Assembly: GCA_013368445.1 (NCBI GenBank)
Contig: JAACJO010000023.1
Coordinates: 124,001 to 188,000, forward strand
Length of the DNA stretch: 64,000 nt
DNA from: Leucocoprinus leucothites
Lineage: Eukaryota > Basidiomycota > Agaricomycetes > Agaricales > Agaricaceae
Direction: 5' to 3'
How positions within the stretch are numbered: the stretch's first letter is position 1; every line of letters begins with the position of its first letter. Below the pieces are notes generated by a model, which worked only from the letters and a program-made list of their open reading frames with translations, had not been told where the DNA came from and ran no database searches. Shown piece after piece: positions 12,016-22,231 of the stretch. The position numbers were made by a program, and so were the translations under genes.

Positions 12016-13071
12016 ATGTCCGAACCCGTGCCCCCAAATAATAGTCCGTCTCCATGCCTAATCTCCACACGGGGTATGAAGACAAGTTTGATTATTGGGT
12101 CAATTATCTCCAGCATCTGCTATGGAATCGTGGTATTCCTTGGATTACTCTGCTTCAATGCGCTGCGTCGTCAAACGGGGAGGCAAAGCCCACGTGTGCG
12201 AATTGGACTATTGTGCTGGGTCTTGGTTACGGCTATCGTTGGGACCACAGCCCAGGCATGGGACATCGCAGCTGTGATTACAGCTTTTCTTAATGGCTGT
12301 AGCCTGAGAGGCTTTAGCTTCCTGGAGCCCCCTTTCCTCCCCGGACTCTATTGCACTTGGCTGGTCATGCATTCCATAACAGATGGACTCCTTGTTTGTA
12401 CAATTGTTGAACTATGCATACAAACAGTGACTGATCCATACCGATTGCAGGTGTGGCGCTGCTATGCAATTGCTGCTGGTCTTAAAAGGAGGTGGCTCTT
12501 GGCATGGCTAGTGCCCCTCACGGTATACATTGGAGTGATAGGTAAATGGTCCCTCTCGGTGACCCGCAGAAAACTGAAACTATAATTGAAGCCCTAGACA
12601 TTGTGGGGCTCTCCAAGTCCAGCTCCCACCTTTCCCCTACTTTGGCCGATATCTTTCTCATAACTATCGTCGGGATCTCGCTTTTCTTGAACATAATAAT
12701 CAGCTCAAGTCTTATCCTGCTCCTCATCCACTGTAATAACATAGTAACAAGAGCATTGGGCAAGGGGTCAGGAAAACTGTATCTCAATTTGACGACGATC
12801 CTCGTAGAGTCTGCCAGCTTAATCATCCTTTCCGACGCGTTGTGTCTTGCAGCCCTTGTGCTTCACTCTCCCACTCGATTTATTGCGTTGCAAATGTGGG
12901 TTCAGATTCAGGTGGGGCAATTCAGTGGTTCGCTCGACAAAGTAAGAAAGCTAAATATCTAACTAGGCAATTGCAGCCTTGGTGATTATCTACCACGTTT
13001 CTCGGGGCGTTGATTATTTCAGTAACAAGGATGATGTCACTCAGGCTGACACCCTCGGACAAACTCATTAA
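12016..13071 (+). CDS. Seven-TM membrane protein C1 (7TM-C family)
   Basis: Proposed exons: 12016-12393, 12451-12541, 12598-12911, 12967-13071 (295 aa). Introns are 55-57 nt. The first uses a GTTTGT donor, which joins DGLL to VWRCYAIAAGLKRRW; the others use GTAAAT and GTGGGG. Seven hydrophobic segments are visible: SICYGIVVFLGLLCFNAL, a second around CWVLVTAIVGTTAQAW, a third ending in DGLLVWRCY, LLAWLVPLTVYIGVIG, a fifth around SLFLNIIISSSLILLLI, LNLTTILVESASLIILS and AIAALVIIYHVSRGV. The layout (VWRCY after TM3, LN-I-I-S in TM5, ESA in TM6, AIA-x-L-x-I-x-Y in TM7) matches a large Agaricomycete family of uncharacterised seven-TM proteins that look receptor-like. Ligand and signalling are unknown. 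It heads the + arm and is followed by B1. Confidence 0.75.
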
Positions 13072-13521
13072 AAAAAGTCCATCCTCCATGGGAAGCCAGA
13101 AGGGATATAGGTGTGCTAGTGTCGTTAGCAATTGGTTCTAAGGCTGGAAGCCAGTGGAACCAAACCAGCCAGGAGCAGAGTCGAGGCTAGCTATTTAGCG
13201 TATTGATTTACAATGATTTATATTGATTACACACAAATAAGGGGTCCAGTCAGTTTGTCGAGGGAAAGCCAAAAGGGGGATATGAGATTTGCCATACTCC
13301 CCTACATATGCACGTGAGGAACTTCGAGAGTTATGTCATTGGCTTGGTTTTCATGAGCGTGGTCTAGGTTCACCAGTCCAAGCGAATCTCACTGTGCGTG
13401 GTCGCCGGTCTCTGAATCACTACGCAGCCCACACATACATTATTAAGTGCATCATTTCGCAGAGTATCACCGCCAACAATAAGTTATAGACCGTGAAACC
13501 AGATATCCTCGAAAATCCATC
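13072..13521 (+). repeat. C-to-B intergenic spacer repeat
   Basis: Spacer between C1 and B1 with no gene. It recurs at 15316-15727 (+) and inverted at 36541-36800, 48890-49200 and 53404-53660. Shared landmarks include gccacactcccctac-like sequence, a 'gcagcccacacatacat' tract and 'atcaccgccaacaa'. Confidence 0.6.
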
Positions 13522-14099
13522 ATGTCCATTCTCTCAGAAATCGAAGAGGTCAAGCCCCAGTTCCACCCCTCCTGACGATGGAGATGCTGATACCGTTCTT
13601 TCCTCCAATGACTACATGTTGTTTTGTCTTCCCCGCGTCACAATACAAAAATCCTGTAATGCTTTACAATATCTCTGGATCTTCTCCTGCAGGAAAAGAT
13701 CTGGAGACAGCTGATTACAAGACCCCATTCCCGACAGTACCACTCAAACGCATTTCATCTCTGATTAGCGAGTTACCACCTCCCATCAAGGAGCTGTGAT
13801 CCTTAGAAATTGAAATTACGGTAGGCGTGATGGGATATCCTGACACTGCAGACGTCGAGGAAGATTAGGAGTGTTGCAGAGGAGTTACTGAAATATTTAC
13901 ATTTCTAAACAGGGGCTCGAGCTATGTCAGGTGGGCCATGTCTTCTATTCCATCATGAAGCCATCGGAATTAGTGACCCTTCTATGGAATCATACCCCGA
14001 TCGATTGCCACAAAGTTATGCTTGTGGGTCTCACGCTCATAGACAGCTTGCTCTATCTCCGTTTGTTGAGAGGGCAACAACAATGATCTATGTCTGTTA
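13522..14099 (+). pseudogene. BTB/POZ-like gene B1, broken
   Basis: Starts MSILSEIEEVKPQFHPS and then hits a stop. In the next frame it continues DGDADTVLSSNDYMLFCLPR, which resembles the start of a BTB/POZ fold (D-A-D-x-V-L, then L-F and R-V-T). The core continues in further frames (SSPAGKDLE, then TVPLKRISSLISELPPPIKEL and a stop), and the 3' part reads CHKVML and DSLLYL. Homology to other B copies shows at least three frame breaks. In intact fungal relatives such BTB proteins act in protein-protein interaction, but no B copy in this window is whole. The BTB assignment rests on motif resemblance only. Confidence 0.5.
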
Positions 14100-14947
14100 G
14101 TGGGAGCCAGTTGTTAGGTTAGAGAGTTGTCGGTCTCGATTCTGAGCCTCGATTCTGAAGTCATTTTGCTCACAGCCACGCCTGCCCACAATTGGGTTGA
14201 TGCGGCATCTTTGCTTTTCGTTTGGCGTTAGTAACAGGGGCAGGGGAGGATGAAGTACCGAGCGATGAATTATGACTTAGTGAATGATTAAGTTGATTAA
14301 AATAAATTATTGGAAATATGTCAGGACAGTCAGCTCGGATAGCGCGTAGTCAATTTAGCCAGAAATTCTTTTTAGTGTAGATAAACGGACACTTACCTGA
14401 AACCGTAAACCTCATATTTCCTTGTTAGTGCTATCCCCTCACTCCTTATGGAATGACTCGCCGTGTTCTTAACGTTTGTCTGCACTCTCATTACAAGGAT
14501 TATATGGCCACGCAAGTACGCTCGTAAAGAGTGCAAAAAGCAGAGCCCTGTCAATCACAGGATCAGCAGGCGAGATCGTCGGAGTGGGCGAGGAGACGAT
14601 CAGGGAACTGATGACAACTACTCGAGGACCTACGTGAGAGGTAGATTAAAATAGGGCTCGAAGGGTATTCTCAACCTCCCCTCCTCTACTCCTCCATCGT
14701 CAACCTCTCAACGTAGCTCCTGATGCTCCCGCATCCTCATTATTTGCTGTCTGCCTCGATGGCTCCAGGCTCACGCTGCACCCATGAATAGACGTTCAAA
14801 GGACAATATATTCCGGAACGAAATGACGCACCAAGAACACGGCTGGTTATGTAAACTATTCTAAATCTGCGTTACCATAGTGGCATAACTGGGTATTTTG
14901 AACCTCCCCAACCCCTGCCCTAACCTCGCTCCACTGAGTTTCTTGAT
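14100..14947. other. Array spacer and unassigned sequence
   Basis: The first 250 bases match the B-to-C spacer. The part 14400-14800 has no counterpart in the window and no recognisable gene. From about 14810 it matches the region at 10839, which leads into a 7TM-C remnant. Confidence 0.45.
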
Positions 14948-15315
14948 TTAAGAGCATTTGGCGAGGGTCCAGAAAAGCCATATCTCAACGTAATGACGAT
15001 CCTCGCAGAGTCCGCCACTTAGCTTGATCATCTTTTCCAATGTCTTGACTGTTGTTGCAGTTCTTTTGGTTCGCTCTCCCGTTCTGCACACTCCTTTGCA
15101 GACGCGATCTCAAATACAGGTAAGTACAGCTCAGTTGTTCGCTTGAAAAAGTAAACTGCTGAAATATTCGGCTGGGTGATCACATCCTTGTTGATTATCT
15201 ATGAAGTTGCTCAAGGTGTTGACTGTCACTTCGGTACCGAGGATGATGTCACCTGCCACACCCTACGAAACCCACCAAATCATCCATTCTTGATGTGAAG
15301 CCAGAAGGGATATAG
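14948..15315 (+). pseudogene. 7TM-C fragment, 3' half
   Basis: Remnant of exons 3 and 4: AFGEG-like start, then a MTILAES-like stretch, a relic of the TM6 region with frame breaks, an intron-like CAGGTAAG, and an exon 4 remnant ending in VLDVKPEGI and TAG. The exon 4 end matches the longer C-terminus of C3, C4, C6 and C7 rather than the short one of neighbours C1 and C2. Exons 1 and 2 are missing. Confidence 0.65.
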
Positions 15316-15727
15316 TAGGTGTACCAGTTACTGTCGTTATCGGTTGGTTCCAAGACCAGGAGCTTGTGAAACTAAACCAGCCAGGAAAGGAGTCGAGGCC
15401 GGCTACTGAACCTACTGATTATAGTAGTTTATCCTAATCGCACAAACAAAAGGTCGAGTCGGTTCATCGAGGAAAAAACAAAATGGGGATACGAGATTTG
15501 CCATTCTCCCTTACCTATGCCCATGAGGAACCTCGAAAATTACGTCTTTGACTTGATTTTCACGAGTGTAGGCTAGATTCGCCGGTCAAATCGAATCTCA
15601 CTTTGCGTGGTTGGCCATCTCTGAATCACTGCACAGCCCACACATACATCAATAAGTGCACCATGTCGCAGAATATCACCGCCAGCAATTTATAGGCCGT
15701 GAAGCTAGATATCCTCGAAAAGCCATA

Positions 15728-16303
15728 ATGTCCTTTCTCTCGGAGTTGAAGAAGACAAGCCTCAGTCCTACCCCTCCTGGAATGATGAAGATGCTGATAC
15801 CATTCTTTCCCTCCATGACCGTATGTTGTTTTGTCCTCCCCGCGTTGCGCTGCAAAAATAACCGGATACTTTGTGATATCTCTGAATCTTCTCCTTCAGG
15901 AAAATATCTCGAGATAGCTGAATACAAGATTTCATTCCCGACAGTACCACTCAAATGCGTCTTGTGCCCGACTAGCAAGTTACAACTTCCCGTCAAGAAG
16001 CTGTTATTCTTCGACATTGAAACGATGGGAGACGTGATGTGATATCTTGACACTCCAGACATCGAGGGGGGTTAGGAGCATTGTGGGGAAGTTGCTGAAA
16101 TATTTTCATGGAGGGTCGAGCTACACACAGCCGCAATCATCGCGCTATGTCTTCTATTCCGCGAAGCCAGAGAAAGTAACCCTTCTATGGAACTACACTT
16201 CGATCAATTGCCACAAAGCTATGCTTGTAGGTCTCACGCGCATAGACAGTTTGCTCTATCTCTGTCCGTTGAAAGGGCAACGACAATGATCTACGACTGT
16301 TAG
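15728..16303 (+). pseudogene. BTB/POZ-like gene B2, broken
   Basis: Begins MSFLSELKK and loses the family frame at once. The open frame to 16042 mixes frames relative to the other copies, while family motifs (FPTVPLKCVL, then VKKLLFFDIE) survive in part of it. The 3' part reads GSSYTQPQSSRYVFYSAKPE and INCHKAMLVGLTRIDSL in one frame with an upstream stop. It sits between a 7TM-C fragment and C2, in the usual alternating order. Confidence 0.5.
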
Positions 16304-16920
16304 TGGGAGTCAGTTGCTAGGGTTGAGAGTCGTCGGTTCTGAGCCTCGATTCTGAAGTCGTTGCTCACAGCCATGTTTGTCCACAATCGGCTTCATGCGG
16401 CGTCTTTGCTTTAGGTTTGGCGTTAGTAACAGGGGCCAGGGAAGATGGATGAGTTATGACTCAGTGAGGGATTAGGTTGTTTAATAGAAATTATTGGAAA
16501 TATGTCAGGATAGTCAGAATCGAAGAACGTGAGAATCGACCTGGGAATCTAAGTCAGAATCAACCATCATGCATCAGTTTTAATAACTGAGCCAATAATA
16601 CTATCACGGCTCATCTGGCAGAATGTCGTCGACAAAACCTGAGCCTAAGCCTGCCCCTGTCACACAAGAGCGATGTGGAGCTAACGAGTCGATAGTTCTG
16701 CTGCTCACGGAGGAGTTTCTGTGGGTAGGCAGCTTGTGGCGAACCCTAAACCGTTCCACCGGCCATGTGCAGATTTGAACATGTATTTTCACATAAAATC
16801 AAAACGGTCATTGACATCATTGGTGGAGAAGGTGAGGATTACGACAAAATTGATTGCAACAATCGATATGTTGAACAGCAGGTGTATCACGCTCACCGTG
16901 ACTACAAAGTAGAGCTGCAA
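16304..16920 (+). repeat. B-to-C intergenic spacer repeat
   Basis: Second + strand copy of the spacer that precedes full 7TM-C genes. It contains the CAATTG-type palindromic stretch (about 16847-16867) and ends at the TATA-like box of C2. Confidence 0.65.
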
Positions 16921-16939
16921 GATTAAGCATAAATAATCT
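16921..16939 (+). promoter_or_regulatory. TATA-like box of C2
   Basis: GATTAAGCATAAATAATC, 45 nt before the C2 ATG. This is the clearest version of the element conserved before all 7TM-C copies. Confidence 0.6.
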
Positions 16940-16983
16940 GCACAAACGCATCTTCAGACTTATTTGTCCCACTCCCAAACTGT

Positions 16984-18030
16984 ATGTCCGAATCTGCAAT
17001 TCCAAACTTGAAGAGTCCATCTCTCTGCCCATTTTCTATACCGGTTATAGGGGCAAGCTTGCTTATTGGATCAAATATCTCCAGCGTCTGTTATGGAATC
17101 ATGGTATTCCTTGGATTTCTCTCCTTTAATGCACTGCGTCGTCAAACGGTCAAGAGACAGACTCCGCGTCTGCGAAACGGTTTAATGATCTGGGTCGTGG
17201 TTACGGTTATCGTTGGGACTATAGCCCAGGCATGGGACATTGCAACTGTGAATGCAGCCCTAGTTGGCGGTTGTGAAGCCATTCTCTTTCTGAAACGCCC
17301 TTATCTCCCCGGAGTATATGGCACTTGCCTAGTCATGAATGTCATAACGGACGGACTCCTTGTTCGTGCATTTGAACCACGTATACGACTAGTGGCTAAT
17401 TTATACTGATGGCAGGTGTGGCGCTGCTATGCGATTGCTACTGGTCTAAAACGGATGTGGCTCCTGGCATGGCTAGTGCCTTTCATAATATATGTTGGAA
17501 TAATAGGTAAGCGGACACTTTCAGAGGCTTGCAGATAGCTGAAATGATGATTTAAGTCTTGGAAATTTTAGTGCTCTCTAAGTTCAACTCTTCAGGCCCT
17601 ACTGTGGCTGGGCTCTTGCTCGCAATTACTTGCGGGACCTCACTTTTCTTGAACGTGATAATCAGTTCAAGCATCATACTCCTCCTCCTCCACTACAATA
17701 ACATGACAACACGAGCATTGGGCAAGGGGTCAGGAAAGCTGTATCTCAACTTAACGACAATCCTTGTAGAGTCTACCAGCTTAATCATCCTTTCCGATCT
17801 GTTGTGTCTTGTACCCCTCATGCTTCGCTCTCAGGCTGCTCTACTTATTCCATTGCAAACGTGGGTTCATATACAGGTAGGGCAGTTCCGTTGTTTACCT
17901 GACAAAGTAAAGATGCTAAATATACAACTAGGCAATTGCGGCTTTGGTGATTATCTACCAAGTTGCTCAGGGCGTTGATTATTTCAGCAAAAAGGATGAT
18001 GTCACTGGGACCCTTACACAAATTTGTTAA
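16984..18030 (+). CDS. Seven-TM membrane protein C2 (7TM-C family)
   Basis: Proposed exons: 16984-17361, 17416-17506, 17557-17876, 17932-18030 (295 aa), all in frame. Intron 1 (GTTCGT donor, GGCAG acceptor) contains an in-frame TGA, so splicing is needed for a full protein; this is good evidence that the intron is real in the whole family. Intron 2 uses a TTAAG acceptor about 20 nt upstream of the usual one, adding a few residues (VLEILVLSK). The seven hydrophobic segments and family motifs (DGLLVWRCYAIA, LFLNVIISSSIILLLLHY, VESTSLIILS, AIAALVIIYQVAQGVDYF) are intact. It is the last gene of the + arm. Function unknown; a receptor-like role is an inference from topology. Confidence 0.75.
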
Positions 18031-18764
18031 AAAAGCCCAAACGAACGTAGACGTAGTATACTGATAGTTTATATCGAGTATACAGACAACTTGGGATCCA
18101 GCTGTCATGGTTAATTGCCAAGCTTTCAGAGCGATCGTCACATTTCACTCGATAAGCACCATTATCTGACCAAGAATCCTACCTTCGCGTCTTTCTCTTT
18201 CTTGAGCTAAGAATATCCCGGGCACAATGAATTTCACCGCAAGGATCATTCTTACCCCTTCTAACATCTCCTTCACGTCCTTTCCCTGAAGGCTGGAGTA
18301 TCATCTCTTATCCTTCCGACACCTGATTTTAAATATCTTTTTGGCACAGATCAGGACGTCTAAACGGGCTCGATTCGTACCATGAATGCCTAAGGAGAAT
18401 AGCTAAAGGCTATTGATTTGGCTATGGTTTCTAATGAAACTCGCTTTGCACGGTTCGCAGTATTCATTAAACCTACACAATAACCATCATCCTTAGTAGT
18501 GTCGAATGAGTTTGCGCAACACATCTAAAAGCCTGGCTTCTCAAGCACGGTATGGACGCCACCTGGCCTTTAGGCACCTAGATGGCATTAAATACTGCTG
18601 CATAGGAGATTGAGAGAATGTCTTGTGATGAGAGATCAATTATCGAGCATAAAGTAGTGAGAACTACCAAAAATCTTAAGAATTCACGAAGACAGTGCAA
18701 GTCAACGATTCGTAAATTTAGTCTCCACAAGATCGGATACTATACTCCTCGTACTGGAAACTAC
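18031..18764. other. Intergenic, end of the + arm
   Basis: Array similarity fades after the C2 stop. Only short frames without recognisable motifs are present. Confidence 0.45.
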
Positions 18765-19356
18765 TTAGGCCTCATCAAACACCCACCTCTGAGCGTCGCC
18801 ATTGCCCCGGTCCACGACCACCCTAGATCCTGATTCAACGTTCCCATCTTGACCCATAATGGATACAGAGAAATCATATGGCGTAAGGCGTTGAAGGTTG
18901 TAGGCCCAGGCTTGATTTAGGTCGTTTCCTCTGACATTCATCTGAAGAACCGTTCCGGGAGGAACATTTCTGAAGGGATCCACAGCAAAAGATTTATGAG
19001 TAATGAGGTGCCTTGACATGCACGTTTGACCTCACTTTGGACTCCAGGTAACTCGAGGAAGAGTCCAGAACTGTTACTGTACTGACCAGGCGGCACCTTT
19101 CATAGGTCCATAGCTGGTTACCAAGTTTGGATCCTTTCCTATCCCAGGGGATAAGACCTGCGCCAGGCTGAACAACGGAATGAATACCTTCAAACGAACA
19201 TTGCATTTGAAGTGGAACACAAACCTCCGTGCTCCCACCCTCAACGTCAAGGACCCCTCCAGATCAGACATTACGAATGAAGAAAGGGTTGGAAGGGAAC
19301 TGAGCAAGAGTGGCCGCGGATAGGGCGAGGAGTGTCAAGGAAATTTTCGCAAACAT
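18765..19356 (-). pseudogene. Secreted ricin-B-like (beta-trefoil) lectin, broken
   Basis: Starts at 19354-19356 with a signal peptide (MFAKISLTLLALSAATLAQ), followed by FFIRNV, then a TGA, then SGGVLDVEGGST and later GNQLWTYE. These are beta-trefoil repeat signatures (G-x-V-L-D-V-x-G-G and Q-x-W). After about 19020 the frame shifts, and the third repeat continues as HKSFAVDPFRNVPPGTVLQ, NQAWAYNL and AQRWVFDEA before a TAA. The TGA stands where a sense codon is expected and could be a CGA-to-TGA change. Neither break is explained by a credible intron, since the candidate introns are under 30 nt. Relatives are secreted carbohydrate-binding proteins of fungi. Confidence 0.6.
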
Positions 19357-20846
19357 TATGAGAGAAAATCACTTGGGAGGTATTACGAGTGTCGGCAAGT
19401 GGTTAGCGATTGAACCCCAAGGACGAGGCTTTTATACGTTTGGCTCCTATATCGTTTCCGCGGAAACCTGACTGTTGCGGGCCGGCGAGTAAAACAACGT
19501 CTTGTACCCCAGTGTTAGAAGCCTACCAATTATGTGTGGTGGTCATGCAGAAAGGGATAATTTTTTTACATGTTCGGTTATGATTGTTGTTCTGTCGGCC
19601 GCCATCCTGAGCATTGGGCCAAGCTTCTGAATGTGCTCCCATCCAGGTCGAAGCAATCAGCATCTCAATCCAAACGCTAGTGACAAAGGTTAGATCGCCG
19701 GTCCTGAAACATGGTAAAGCGATATTGATCTAGAATGTCATTTGTATATTTGCAGAAAATGAAGCATGAAGCGAGCCGAAGGAGCTCCGAACATTTCCAT
19801 TAAGATCAATAGATAGTCAGAGACAAATGCTGGTGCAACAAACACGCGTTGCATTTTCGCATTGTCAGAGCAAGAACTTGTCGGAGCTTCCTAGCTCAGA
19901 GGAACCACCCAGTTGGAGCCACAAATAAAGGCATAGCAAGATCTAATGCAGAAGCTCGAAGGAAGCCTAGTTGAAGATTTGGACGTCAGTGAACATCGTA
20001 TTTCCAGCTCTGAGTGCTTGAACACATCGATCACGCCCACTGTCATTACAATGGCTTCTGGCGTCGGTGTTTGGAGTTTTCAGTTTCAGAGTAGGTACTA
20101 TGTAATATATGACAGTGTATGTCGCATCGAAGGTACTTACTATGTCGAAGTGTAGCAGAAACGATGATTTTCGACAGCACTCCGGAAGCGAATTCGGCTC
20201 TGCGAGATAATACGGCAGCGAATACATAGAATGGACTGTCCGATGTACTTACAATCATCTCTGTAATACTCCATAACAGTTCGGGGAGGGTCCAAACTGT
20301 GGGTAGCCTGATGTCAGTTAATCAAACGAAGTTTATCGCCGGCATTCGATGTTTCGACTCAGTCTCCAGAATGTGGACCGAGTTTACTTGAGATTTAAAG
20401 CTAAGCTACCCAAATTACAGGCTCTGCAGGATTCGACTCTGCCATACGAACAAGTCTCTATCTTATCAGATCTTCAGTATTCCAATATATCTTGGGTAAG
20501 CAGTATCTACTCACGATGGCGTCGTCTTTTATTGGCGTAGAGTATCGAACACTTCTGAAAGAATAATGGGAGAACGGCCTATACCAACTACGTCTAATCT
20601 TCCCTTGCTTCTCGTCTTCTATTTGGAGTCTTTTCTGTTCCCCTGATTGCTAAGCTGACTAACTTGCCGGTAAAACGCGAGCGACAAGGACCCCTTTCAC
20701 GATCAGAGCACCTTCCAATAAACCATCTCGACGAGGAGAACACAGTCACATTAATGGTATCAATATCATGACTTCTACTAAACCTCTTAGCGCGTTGAAC
20801 CCAACATCGTCTGCCATCTAAACATGAAAAGAAAAGACCGACTCAA
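19357..20846. other. Intergenic, no gene recognised
   Basis: Upstream region of the lectin pseudogene and downstream region of YIF1. Short frames near 19946-20258 and 20349-20540 show no motif or splice pattern I can support. Confidence 0.45.
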
Positions 20847-22231
20847 TCAAATACGAACAAGTATGGCCATATACAGAATCTGCAACACCGCCTCGAAAAA
20901 TAGGAAAGTAATCCTTCTCCGTCGTTGCGCAGGATTAACTGTTACAGTCGTCGTAGGATTAGGATTTGTCGAGATGGATATTGAAGGATCTGGGAGAACG
21001 ACGGAGCGGAGGGATCGAAGCTGAGGAATTGCCCAGGTCAGCTAAATATAGTACTTGGAAATAAAGAGGTGCCGCACAAGGAAGAACGCATTTGCAAGGA
21101 AAGAGTAAATAAAAACTAGCGTCCATAGCGGGCCAGATTTAAGGAAACCAGCAAGAATGGTCGCAATGACACTGGAAATTGACTTTGGTGTGAGCAATCA
21201 CTGAATCACAAACTTTTCTAGAATAAGCACTTACCCCACGAATTTGTATCCGCCATAAGCAATCAAGTCTACTACTTGACTCGAGCCTTGGATGTTAAGG
21301 AAATAGCAGCCAAGTTGTACAAAAATGAAGTCAAGAACGACGACTGCGATTGCGCGTGAAGCTGATTCTCCAAGAATCTGGTCATAAATCCGTATGAGCT
21401 TTAGAACGATAGTTGAGAATTTATTTATCTGTACCTTCGGGTTGAAGTTCTTCTCCAAGCCTTTGTGAATGGCAGTGAGGAGGATATAGGTAACAATAGC
21501 CATGACTACACAGGTACTTAATAAGAGACAACGATACGATAAAAGACCAACTCACCAGGAATATACAAATCTGGGCTATTTATGTCTTCCCTCGGCGGTT
21601 GCCATTCACTTTGGCCATTCTCAGTCCGTCTAACCTTCCTTACCCAAGGCTTATGCATCCAAGGGAACAAAATTAATTTGAGCTTGAGCATGACATAAGA
21701 GTTGGACACGTTGAAGTGGTGCTTGAGGTTCGTCGATGGGAAGAGCGTACCAAACTGCAGAAAATAAATTCAGATAAAACGTCAGAGGGTTATACACAAG
21801 AAACTCACGTTTCGTTGCATGTATTCCTGGCCGGCAGCGACTGCGCTGTGCCCGAGTTGCATTCCCAGTTGTGCAGTTGCACCGTCGATACCCCATGCGC
21901 CAAAGTCCGGTGGTGGTATGTTGCCTGCTCCGTTTGCTGCGGCCATATTTCCTGATGGAGGGACGCCTTGACTGGGCGGGTGGTATCCACCTTGAGGATG
22001 TTGGGAAGGCTGGGGTTGGTTGTGTGCAAAAGGACTGGTATAAGCTGGAACGTGTCCAGGTACATAACCCTGCATAGCTGGGGCAGATTGTTGTTGTGGA
22101 CCAGGTGAAGAGGAATATCGCTGGTACCCCTGGGGAGAAACTGGAGTTGACGGTGGTTCTGGGATGTAAGCAGGATGAGTTGGAACTGGATGGCGGAGTG
22201 GAGGAGGAGACTGTGACTGGAACTGCGACAT
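20847..22231 (-). CDS. YIF1: YIF1-like ER-Golgi transport membrane protein
   Basis: Six exons, reading leftward: 22231-21809, 21754-21556, 21505-21435, 21377-21235, 21171-21078, 21020-20847 (367 aa). Every junction keeps phase; introns are 50-63 nt, with donors GTGAGT, GTACAG, GTAAGT and GTGCGG. The first 130 residues are a proline/glutamine-rich cytosolic tail. Then come the YIF1 hallmarks: NGAGNIPPPDFGAWGIDGAT, YMQRNFGTLFPSTNLKHHFN, SYVMLKLKLILFPWMHKPW, DINSPDLYIPVMAIVTYILL, YGGYKFVGVIATILAGF and FFLLRSLRSVVLPD, ending with a last membrane segment (FLFFEAVLQILYMAILV). YIF1 works with YIP1 in COPII vesicle traffic between ER and Golgi. Single copy, apparently intact. Confidence 0.9.

Noticed and set aside
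15676..16062. 128-residue open frame antisense to B2
   Set aside because: It is the complement of the BTB-like repeat; the sense strand carries the family motifs and the direction fits the array.
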